From Cylicocyclus nassatus (taxonomy: Eukaryota; Nematoda; Chromadorea; Rhabditida; Strongylidae), in assembly GCA_958299035.1 (NCBI GenBank), contig CATQJL010000316.1, positions 17,709,676 through 17,773,675 of the forward strand: a stretch of DNA of 64,000 nucleotides, written 5' to 3'. How positions within the stretch are numbered: the first letter of the stretch is position 1; the number at the start of each line of letters is the position of its first letter. The notes under the pieces were generated by a model, which was not told the origin of the DNA, ran no database searches, and was given only the letters and a program-made list of their open reading frames with translations. Positions 37,651 through 48,300 of the stretch are shown piece after piece. The position numbers and the translations under genes are program-made.

Positions 37651-37794
37651 GGCTGCGTTCATAGTTTCCCATGCGCCGACGTTGCGGTGCCGCGCATGCG
37701 GCGATTAGAGCGACTCGGACAGCCGCACGCGACGCGTGGGCAACGCGGCTCCTGTGCCGGCGCTAGACCGGCACGTGGAACTATGAACGCAGCT
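37651..37794. mobile_element. Small MITE with TTA duplication just 3' of the b561 gene
   Basis: GGCTGCGTTCATAGTTTCCC at the left is matched by the complement of AGCTGCGTTCATAGTTCC at the right, with TTA on both flanks (37648-37650 and 37795-37797). The TTA duplication suggests the PIF/Harbinger superfamily. It is 144 bp long with a GC-rich centre. It starts 113 nt after the stop codon and may therefore lie in the 3' untranslated region. Confidence 0.75.
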
Positions 37795-38360
37795 TTAGCG
37801 AAATGCATTTGCTATTCATGACATTTAGCTTTCAAATTTTTTTCTCAACCTTTTCTCAGATTTGCTTGCGCTTCGATTAGATGAGCTGAATGTAAATAAG
37901 CGGTGCGATGTACCATGTGCAAGTCATTTTTGTATATCATGTTGAAAATAGTAATCTTGGATGTCGAAAGGCATGTGATTTGATAACTCTCCTTGTCGCT
38001 CATTTTCCACATATTATGTCAGGTTTACTACTTAAGGCTCAAATGCTAGTCTTCTCAAATTAATTTGCAATACTGAAACTTAATTTAGCATATACTATAT
38101 TCTGAAAATTGGTTAGTGAAGTGTCTGAATTTTCGCAAGTTTACACAGCTGAATACAAACAAATGGTAGGCTGAATGAAACCGCTTCGCGACTGCTCGAT
38201 CTGCCCTGACTCAATTGAGTCACCTGAGGTGGCACAGAAAATGATATCATATGTGTTTTTTTGTCACTCACTTTGTAATTCCATTCAAATCTATTTGTGA
38301 GGCCGATTTTTAACTAATGGGGCACATCTAGGAGTCTTTGGCACATATCATAGCCTTTCA

Positions 38361-38674
38361 AAGGCAGTGGATTCGCAAAATGAACCCTTCTCGGATTTTC
38401 GTGAGTTTAGGTAGTGGACCCTCCAAGTACACTGTAGCTCAAAAGCCACCTGCCAATTCATGCATTGAGTCCTGAAAAATGCGCTTCAAAACTCACCAGC
38501 CCCGCCCCTTTGCATTGAGTGGGCGAGGCTGGTGGGGTTTTGAAGTGCATTTTCGAGGACTTAGCGCACGAATTGGGAGGTGGGGTTTGGGCTACCAGTG
38601 TGCTTGGGGAGGGGGGTCTACTACCTAAATCTACCAAAATTCGAGAAGGGTCCATTCTGCCGATCCACTGCCTC
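38361..38674. mobile_element. Foldback MITE with AAGGCAGTGGAT ends
   Basis: Inverted arms of about 150 bp: AAGGCAGTGGATTCGCAAAA at the left and a right end reading CGATCCACTGCCTC. The arms continue through GAACCCTTCTCG, GTAGTGGACC and a TTTTGAAGTGCATTTT block. The frame at 38458-38655 is a palindrome product. Confidence 0.65.
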
Positions 38675-38960
38675 TAAATTGACACTTTTGTAAGATCATC
38701 ATTTTCCGAAATACAAACATAACACCGGGAAAATACGAACAAAGCACCAGGAACACCAGGAAAGCTTCGTCGCAGAACACACGTGTCCACTGAAAATACC
38801 AGTCTGAATGTAATAAAATACCAGTAAACTCCCTGGAGTCCAACGGAAATTCGCCACATTCGTGGAATTTCGCGAGATCGCAGATCACGCAAACTACGCA
38901 GCTACTTCTAATCGCAAACTACTACAACTTCCTTCAAGAAGATCACATTAGAATATATTC

Positions 38961-39060
38961 TAAATCTGAAAAAAGAAACTTTCTGCTCAGCCTTTCCAGG
39001 CGAATTTTTTGTAAATCTGAAAAAATTACTTTTTGCTCAGCCTTTCCAGGCGAATTTTTT
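38961..39060. repeat. 51-bp tandem duplication
   Basis: TAAATCTGAAAAAA...CTGCTCAGCCTTTCCAGGCGAATTTTTT occurs twice in a row with a few changes. Confidence 0.85.
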
Positions 39061-41040
39061 CACTTAGCATGCCTTCGATATTTCGTTTTCAGCTGTTTCA
39101 AATCTTCTGCGGACGACTTTTCGCAAGGATATTACGCAGCCCACACAACATAAAAATTCCAGTAAGCACTGTTCGATAGTGCTATGTTCGCAAATTATCC
39201 GGCTAAGAAGCTGGAGAGTTTCTAAAAGCGATAGAAGGGCTTGTGAATTGTGAAAAAATCATGCTTAAATTCTACTCACCATAACCATAATTATGAAGCT
39301 ATTTAGCTAAGCAGTTGTGATTTTCGTAATCAGCAGGTCAGATCACTTCTACAAGCAAGCTTTCCAAGAAGATTATTGGGTTATTTGATTTTTTCTCGTT
39401 CTACGCTCTGCTCTTCTTAGATTTGGCCAAAATATTGACGATTTTGAATTAAAAGGAAACTTTGCTCATATAGGTTCTTGGACACGCTGTTTACGAAAAT
39501 CGTGGTTCTTGCTAAGCAGGGAATGGTCAGAACTTACCTCAGCCGTACCCAACATGCTGTAAATCATCGGTCTGCTAAGCGACTATTTGGAAGGAGTTAT
39601 GAGCGTTTGAATGTGCGATCTTCAAGTGTTCTGTGGCGCAGGTTCCACGAAATAGGTTTGAAAAACAATTATTTAGGTTTATGGTGATTGTACTTCTTCC
39701 TTGTAATAAAAATAACCATAGCCACTGTAAATCGTGCCATAAGCCTGCCTTTCAAGGACATATATTCGTCGAAACTCGGAAAAAAATATTTGAACGCTCG
39801 TAACTCTTCCCAAATAGTCGCTTGGCAGATAATAAACTTATATTTAAAATCAGCGTTTCAAGAAGAGTCCAATGATATACAGTTTGTTTGGGATGGCTGT
39901 GTTGAGCTCTGACCTTTTCCTCGTAAGCACCGATTCTTCTAGCAGAGATATGGTAAGAGAGCTGCGGCAAAGCCGCTAAAGTTCGCAAATTTTTGCCGCG
40001 CTTTTCGCGTACCTAAGGATGCCTGTCTTGATCTGTAGGTTGAAGTCAATAGGAAACGTGCCATTGAACGGTTTTTGTCTCAGGCTTCAGTCTGCTAGGT
40101 TGTCTCATGATTTTTTGCCGTTTTCACACTAAACATCAGCATTTCTTGAGACTAGGGCACCTATAAAGGGCACAAATACATGATCGTGCTTCTGTATGTA
40201 TGAGCCATATGACCACGTGCGCGAGAGGAGTTCAGAACGTCTAGGGGCGGAGTTTGCCATTTTACCTCTTTCGTTTTTCACTTATTTCTAGCCTTCGAAA
40301 AGATATGAAGAGTGTACAATTGATTATGCGATGTGTCAAGCATATGCTAGGATAGCGGAATTTTTCAGTTTGGGGCGAAGATACGATTTTTGACAGAAAA
40401 GTTTGTTTTCGACTACCATCACATTTCAGCTCAAAACTTCATGTGGATACGATTTCGGTAGACTTTTGATAGCCATCGTGTAGAGCTTACTTTGCCCTGC
40501 TGAATTATTACTCAAGCCACATTAGATGAAGGAAAGATACAAAAAAGCGGCGGGGAATAAAGACGGTGAAAAATTATGAGACACCCTAATATAACTGTCG
40601 CCAAGTTACGAGCTTAGGAAAGCATGTCTCATGAATATTGTCCAAAACGCAAATCGCATACTTCGTCGAAATTCTTTCGTAGGTGGTTGAACACCGCGAT
40701 TGTAAATCTTACGTTCACTTCGCTAAGGGGCTTTGCACGTTTTGTAAGCGGTATCGCAGTCTGAAACGTAATATTTGTCCGTTAATTCCGCACTGAAACT
40801 CACACTTTTCTGGCGTTTTGCTTTTTCGAAAGTGAAAGATTTCATAAGAAAGAGACTTTGAAAAGGGTCTTTGAAGCTCTTTTGAATGATAAGTCATTTG
40901 TTCGAGGACTTCAGGAGATTACTGCGCAAGTTTACGTGATGTTTAGGATGTCAGGCCCAATTTTCGAGGAGCCGCTGTCGGAAAGGCGCAGCAAGATACT
41001 GCTAGAATTAAATTGCCACTTACACCAGAAACTTTGCTTT
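39061..41040. other. Gene-free stretch with a foldback pair
   Basis: Around 39570-39605 the sequence GCGACTATTTGGAAGGAGTT is answered inverted at about 39800-39825, and the outer sequence GGTCAGAACTTACCTCAGCC near 39525 is partly answered near 39910. An eroded foldback element of about 400 bp (39520-39920) is therefore likely. No gene is supported in the rest. Confidence 0.4.
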
Positions 41041-41232
41041 AGGCCTAAAACAAAGTTCACGCGATTTGATCGTCGCGATTTCAATTTATTTTCATTTTAC
41101 ATTCAAGAATTTCGAGCTGGAAAAGTATCACAACCGAAATGCAAGCTGATCGGCATGCAATGAACTCGTAACAGTTGTCTTGTAGGGATTGAATCGCGAC
41201 GATCAAATCACGTGAACTCTGTCCGAGGGCTT
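41041..41232. mobile_element. Foldback MITE, TTCACGCGATTTGA family, second copy
   Basis: AGGCCTAAAACAAAGTTCAC, GCGATTTGATCGTCGCG, CACAACCGAAATGCAAGCTG, CGGCATGCAATGAACTCGTA and a right arm ending CGTGAACTCTGTCCGAGGGC match the copy at 12693-12918. Confidence 0.6.
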
Positions 41233-41300
41233 ACACCACCGTCTGTTCGTTAGAAATAAGATCGTCGGTATAAAAAGTGAAAAAGCATTACCTTCATATA

Positions 41301-41981
41301 CAGGGTGTCCCAAAAGTATGTATCGAACGTTTGATCGTTAATAACTCTCTTCCCAAGAAGTCTTTTGCCTTGCTTTACTTACCGTTTTGTGGAGCTGGCT
41401 TCAGCTTAGATTTGCACTATAGAACGAATCATTCATCTCTCTTCATTACTGTAGGATTACGGTAGAAACTTGAAACATATGGTGTTAATGTGAAAAAAGC
41501 TGCCGTTTCAAAATTTTTCAAAAAATCGTGAAAACTTGTGTAATAGGGTTTTTATGGACGCTGAGTTCAATAATTAACTATTCACAAGATTACGAAGCTT
41601 TCTAAACGGTGCAATCCCACTTTTTAGGAACATTGAAAAAATGGCCGCTACTTCTTACCTGGCATAACTCTTCAATGAAGCATCATAATAAGTTGGGAAC
41701 TTTACAGTTATAATCAGCAACTCTAATTAGCCTAGTGTAAAAGTTTTAAGGCTGTTTTGTTTCCTTTCTGGGGCAAAATATGGCCTTTCATTGCTTAAAA
41801 CCCCTCCTTGAAGTTTCTACCGTAATCCTACAGTAATGAAGAGAAATGAGTGATTCGTTCTATAGTGCAAATCTAAGTTGAAGCCAGCTCTACAAAACGG
41901 TACCTGAAGCAAGGCAAAAGACTTCTTGGGAAGAGAGTTATTAACGATCAAACGTTCGATACATACTTTTGGGACACCCTG
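41301..41981. mobile_element. Foldback element with CAGGGTGTCCC ends, copy 1
   Basis: CAGGGTGTCCCAAAAGTATG at the left and its exact complement at the right, TA on both flanks, and arms of about 190 bp that also carry the TTCATTACTGTAGGATTACG motif. It is 681 bp long and has no coding content. Confidence 0.8.
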
Positions 41982-41994
41982 TATAATGAATATA

Positions 41995-43144
41995 CAGGGT
42001 GTCCCAAAATAATGTGCACACTGTTTGATAACTTTTGAGTAACTCTCTTATTATGAGATCTTTCGAGAAGACGTAAGCGCCGTTTTGTAGAGCTGGCTTC
42101 AACTTAGATCCGCAGTATAGAGCGAATCACCGACCGCTCTTCATTACCGTAGGATTACGGTAGAAACTTGAAAGAGGGTTTTGAGCTATGAAAGGCCATA
42201 TTTTGCCTCAGAAAGGAATCAAAACAGCCTAAAAACTTATACACTAGGCCAATTAGAGTTGCTGATTCTAAATTTAAAGTTCCCAACTTATTATGATGCT
42301 TCACTGAAGAGTTATGCGAGGTTAGCAGTAGCGGCCATTTTCTCAATGTTCCTAAAAAGTGCGGTTACATCGTTTAGAAAGCTTCGCAATCTTGAGAATA
42401 GTTGAGTATTGTACTCCGCGTTCCTAAAAACCCTATTACACAAGTTTTCACATCTTTTTGAAAATATTTGAAACGGCAGCTTTTTCCACAGTGACACAAT
42501 ATGTTCCAAGTCTCTACCGCAATCCTACAGTAATGAAAAGCGGTCGGTGATTCGCTTTATACTGTAGATCTAATAAGGGAAGGAAGGTTGGTCGAAGTGG
42601 CCTTTTGAAATGGGGTGTATATTGCCTTGTAGAGCTTGGAACGCTGATTCCAAATCTACCTTTGCTATCTGCTGCGGGCTTCTGGGCGACGAGTTATGAA
42701 GTTTTTTGTGAGTAAAAATCTGAATGCAAAAATAGGGTAAAATCAATCGTAACCTTTTCCCAATGTTCAAATGAGGCAGCAGCGAATTAATATACTCGCA
42801 TCAAGAATATTTGTTGCGCCGAGTGACCCGACTACCAATTAAGCTCTATAAAAAATGTTACGACTGATTTTAGCCTACTCTTGCATTCAGATTTTTACTC
42901 ACAAAAACCTTCATAACTCGTCGCCCAGAACCCCGCAGCAGATAGCAAAGGTAGATTTGGAATCAGCGTTCCAAGCTCTACAAGGCAGTATACATGCCCT
43001 TTCAAAAAGCCACTTCGATCAACCTTCCTTTCCTTGTAAGTTGCAGCCAGCTCTACAAAATGGCGCTTACCGCTTCTCGAAAGACCTCATAATAAGAGAG
43101 TTATTCAGAATCAAACAGTGTGCACAATATTTTGGGACACCCTA
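41995..43144. mobile_element. Composite foldback element with CAGGGTGTCCC ends, copy 2
   Basis: It begins only 13 bp after copy 1. The outer ends CAGGGTGTCCCAAAATAATG and AGGGTGTCCCAAAATATTGT (as read on the other strand) carry matching arms of about 110 bp. Inside are two further inverted pairs: about 42100-42180 against 42500-42560 (same sequence as the arms of copy 1, GTAGGATTACGGTAGAAACT), and about 42575-42760 against 42858-43038. The element thus looks assembled from nested palindromes. TA-rich flanks are seen on both sides. Confidence 0.7.
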
Positions 43145-43852
43145 TATATATATATATATTAGTTCCTAAGAAGCTACTCTCCACTGAGTCTAAACCCTCA
43201 TAACATACCTGATGGTGATGCTATGTTCCTACAAACGGAGCAGTGAACAATTAAGGTCCCGTAAAGGTATACAGCGCAAATATCATCAATTTTATTACTG
43301 TCGTGTTTAGCGTTCTTTGAGTTGTCTGTTCTTTGCTTCCGTTTTTATAAGGGCCACCGAATAATAAACGTAGACTAATTTTTCTAAAATGGAAGTGGCT
43401 TCCATTCATCAATGGTGCTTTCATGCTAACACTTTTGAAAGAGAAAGAACCATACTACCTCCTTTGAAAGATTAGCTTTCAAAATAATCAAGTCTTTCAT
43501 ATATGCAGGGTGTTGCATTTTAGTACCAACAGTGGACTTTCGCAGTGAGACGTCATTTATGTTTGGCCGTAATATCGCTCACCTATTATGGGTGAGTTTT
43601 TGAAAAAGTGGGCCCTTCTGCTCGGCGGCAGCATAGTACCATTCCGATGATGGATCTGGCAACGAAGGAGTGAGCAGCATTACAAAGGCTTATCAGCGAA
43701 ACATTCACATGCAGGAAAGTATGTCGAAACCAAGCACGATTCTTGCAATGAATCTAAAATTGGGTTCCCGAGTTGGAAAAGGATAGATCACACTTTCAAG
43801 GCAAATCATATACCCTAATTTCACGCGTACAGAACGCGGGGATTTCTTTCTA

Positions 43853-44726
43853 TTAGGGTGAACGGTAAAAAATGGGACAGCTTGATTTTTTTTTACACTT
43901 TGAGGTTTTTTGTTCTCACCAACAACAAGCAGGCTATAACTCAAAGGTCGCTTACATAAACGACCATCGCCTATTATTCTGGCAACGCGTTACCTCTCCT
44001 CTCTTATAATCGTACGCGTGGCGCCGTGAAGAACTCAGACAGGATTTTTGGAACAATTCTCATTCTTGCGCTGCTATACCGTAAAGTCGTAAAGCAAATG
44101 ACATACCATTCGAAAGAGCTCTTTATGCTCTTTCAAACGATAGGTTAAACACATAAGATTTCTCTTCAATTTCAAAAAAGAAAGCGAAAAAACCTGGAAG
44201 ATAGCTATTCATGGCGCAATAAAAAACCAAAAAATTATGCCAATTTGCCCTATATTTTCCGAAGATAGAAAAAATCTGAGATAAGCTGCATAGTGGATAG
44301 AGCGCAGAAAGCTCTATATCAGACGGTACCTAGAAGACATGCGTTCACCTACAAAGAATTGAATAGCGCGTGTCTTTGTCCTCAAAGCTGCTAATGGCCA
44401 TATCTCCTGACTTTGAAAGTTGAGGCCACCAAGCCGTCGTGGGTTTAGTGACTGTCCCACCACCCACTCCAGCAGTGGTACTTTGGATGGTCTCACATGT
44501 TTCACTGCGCAGAGACTGCTCAAACTTCATAAATTATTAAAGTGACTAACTTTGCATTTCCGCAAGTATAAAAATCATTGATTATGTGAATGTCCTTCTA
44601 TAGCTATTGTCTCAAAGAGAATTTCATAAACTAACATCTACCAAAATTGGAAAGTCTAATCGCTCCTCTTTCTTGAGAAACCTCCAGTTATTTCGAAAGT
44701 GTCCCATTTTTTACCGTTTACCCTAA
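43853..44726. mobile_element. TIR element with TTAGGGTGAACGGTAAAAAA ends
   Basis: TTAGGGTGAACGGTAAAAAA and its near-perfect complement, with TA on both flanks, are typical of Tc1/mariner-like target use. It is 874 bp long, and I recognise no transposase inside. A separate perfect 19-bp inverted pair (TACCCTAATTTCACGCGTA) lies outside it at 43811-43829 and 44887-44905. Confidence 0.75.
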
Positions 44727-45378
44727 TATAATCGAACGGCACAGACACGCCAAAGGACTTCGCGAACATAAAACTATATACAGCGCTGCATATTGCCTGA
44801 AAGCAGAGTGCCGCACAAGTCTCTTTTCCGAAATAGAGAGGGGCGGCTGAGCGGCTTGCTCAAAAAATCGAAAAAGGTGTGTCTTATACGCGTGAAATTA
44901 GGGTAATTGGACACGGTGAAGAGTTGTCCTGGCGCCACGCTAAAGGCAGGTTCGGCATGGTTAAGTCGTTGGATTTTGGTGCCATGTCAAAGCGGGCGCT
45001 TTCGTACATGTCATCGCACAGATGCGGAGTAACTAAATCAGACCACAAAGAGAAATCGGCGGGGGATGTTGGGAGGACGTTGTAGGGAGAGACTCGCCCA
45101 CAAGTGATTTTTGCGGCAGAGTACGTATGTACTGCAATTAAAATCAAGACTTTCACAGAGGACTGCGTTTCAGCTTTGTCGAAACTGTTTTACATTTTAA
45201 ATTAGAATTGTAGAGCCTTGCAAAAAGACTTTTTCGCTTCCCGAGGCGATCGGGTCAGCGCCGCGGACAAGCACAGGTGAGCAAGAAAGCTAGATACTTT
45301 TCTTTGCTCGGACACTATCTTCAATGCTAAAGCCAAATGGTTTTGGTTGTACATCTTTTCACTATGCAAAGGTTTCAG

Positions 45379-48300
45379 ACGAATGTGCTTGTATTGTACG
45401 CTCGGTATACGATCAAAGATTGTGGTCAAAGCAAAGTATGTGTACGAGCACCGCCGGGATGTAATGGTGTAGATGATTGTACGGTCATATTCAGTTTTCG
45501 GGTGAGTATTGTGGATAACGCAGCTTAAACAAAAGATTGCAGGGTAGACGCGGACATCGCAATAATCAACACTATCATTCTTGATAAATGTTGTCTTCGA
45601 TTTTTCGCTTAGCTGATTGGAGGTCATCTCGGGGTGATTCATCGCAGACTTGTTTGAACGAGGCTTCGAATAATTCCAAGTCTCGGTTTTATTAGGCTGG
45701 AACGGAAGTTCCCGGGCACTTGCGAAATTTTTTTCGCAAACTACTGTAAATTCAAGCATCTTTTTTAATAGCTGCAAACTTTGCTGCAAAGGTAATGTCC
45801 GGTACAAGGTATGGTCGTTTGTTGTGTTCTCAATTCATGTCGACCAGCATGTGCAGTAGGGAAAAGGTCAACTCGATTTTCGGCCTGATGGGGCAAAAAC
45901 TTTTTTGGCACGGATTGAGCAGCAGAACTCATTTCCGGTAGTTATGCCGATTTCTACTGGAGCTACTTGTAGACTGAGTCATAACTTTAGAGGACAGTTT
46001 AGAATTTTTTTTCAAAAACTGGAAAATCGGCCATTTTTGCATCCCGGAAAGGCCGTATTTTGAGTAAATGAGTTTGAAGTCTTCCTTTCTTCCACGAAAT
46101 GAATCAAATCCTCGATTGTTGCAAACATTGTTAAAGTATTGTCTTGCACATCTTTTGGGTCCATCATATCGAGGCGTGACGATCCTTACAAAGTCGACGC
46201 CGAATGCGAAAACCGGTGCTGTCAAAGACAAATTTAAGAGCTTGTAATTTGTGTGTGCCTATTGTAAAATCCGAGCACAGCTGCGGTGTTTAAGTGGACT
46301 CTGCTTATTCACACTAACCAACCTTTAATGGTTTTCTTTGTTCATTATGAAAAAATGGCAGCAAAAAGAAATTTGAAATTTTCTTCGTGGCACAGACTCA
46401 GAATGTGTAGGTAGAATCAGCACACTGAATGATCCATTTACACTGAAATCCTCTGGAATCAGCACACTGAATGATCCATTTACACTGAAACTCCAAGAAG
46501 ACCTATATCCCACAATTAGGCACATCTGTACACCGGAAGATGCGCCTCGCCGAGCCGAGTTGAATGGTACTCTTATATATAGAATTCATAAATTTTGAAT
46601 CAAGATAAGGTCTTTTTTATAAAAAAGTTAGGCGTTGCGCGACAAAGTTAGGCGGCAAGTGCCGCTTTTCCGCCTAACTTTGTCGCGCGACGCGGCGCTT
46701 GTCACCTAACTGCGGCGGCGCCGCGTGAGTTAAGTGCCGCCGCCAATTTTTTTCACAAATTACGGGTGGTATTGTATAGCGGCATCTATCTGACTTGAAG
46801 CTCGACACGAGGTTTCCGAAAATGCAAAGAGTTCCCCCCCCCCCCCCCCCGACCTTTCTTACTTTCGCAAAAGTTTACAATGTCCATGACCTTTATCTTA
46901 AAACCCTAATCCACTAAAAAACGAAACGACGACTAAAAATACCTAATTTCCGACCCTCAAAAATAAAATTCCCTTTGTTTTTTGTCCGACAAACGATATC
47001 CATCTTGTTCATAGGCCACCTGTGGCGAGCCCTGATCTACTTACGTTTTCCTTCAGCGCTTCCTCCATCTCCGCCGCTAGAAGATGACTGAATTAAGTGC
47101 AGTGAGCAAGGGTTGGGTGTTTGTTATGACGTAAAATCCAAAGCAATTTCTACATTCTACTTCGCTTATTGACGTAGGAGAAGAATACAGCAAGAGTAGA
47201 AGAAAAAGTATTGAGCTTAGTGCCGTTCGCAGTAGCGTACTGTCTGTTTTTCGTCACAAGCGATGATGTTTAAATTTGGATATTTGAAAGTGTATTTAAC
47301 AAGAGTTACTTTTTTGCTTTTACTTGATAACTACTTCTCTTGTTTACGATTTTTTCTTCCTCTCAATCCGAGATATAGGTCCAACTTCAGGCATAGGAAA
47401 AGTTAGCCTGACGCGATTGTCGAAAATACTCAACACGCTTTCCTCCTCTTTGATCAACTTATTTGAAGTTTATTGATCTCAATTAATCACTCATCTCAAA
47501 CATTTTTGCTTGAGTTTCACTGATTTATACAGTCGAGTAGATTTCCTGCTTAATATAGTGTCCCTGCAGACGCGACAACGCTGGGGCGTCAATAATTGCC
47601 TGACGAGTTCCCGAGCTAGTGTTTTCCAGTGTTTTCTTTGCTTATTCTATGCTTTTTAGGTTCGTCGCTGATAAAGAACAAAAGGGTAAGTTAGAGAGTA
47701 GTTTTTGTTTTCTGAGAAGTTCTATCATCGCATATTCACAGATATCCACATGGAAGCAGTTCGCGTCAGCTTCTTGTCTATTTTTTTGTCACTTCATGTC
47801 TCTTTCTTCTTGTGAGGTACTTCTTTGAACGCTAGTGGGTTTTTTCGATTGACTTATTGTCTAAAATGCTATTTCTTGTGGATGAAAGCCGAAGTTGCTG
47901 CAAAACAAGCTAACTAGGGTCCAAAGAAACGCCTCACAAGAAGGAGTAGGTTTGAAAGAAGAAGTGACAGAAGAAAAGGAAATGACAAAATAAAATAGAC
48001 AAGAAGGTGACGCGAAATGCTCCCACGTGGATATCTATGAATATGCGATGATAGAACTTCTCAGAAAACAGAAAATACTCTTTAACTTACCCTTTTCTTC
48101 TTTATCAGCGACAAATAACCTAAAAAGCATAGAATAAGCAAAGAAAACACTGAAAAACACTAGCTCGGGAACTCGCAAGGCATTTATTGACGCCCCAGCG
48201 TTGTCGCGTCTGCAGGGACACTATATTAAGCAGGAAATCTACTCGACTGTACTTGCGACGCACTAGCATTTAACCCACTATTTTTATTACTAACTCTTTT

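Noticed and set aside
45202..45807. 201-codon minus-strand frame, the longest in the window
   Set aside because: It lies antisense over the first exon of the second DOMON gene and has no recognisable protein character. The plus-strand exon is supported by paralogue alignment.
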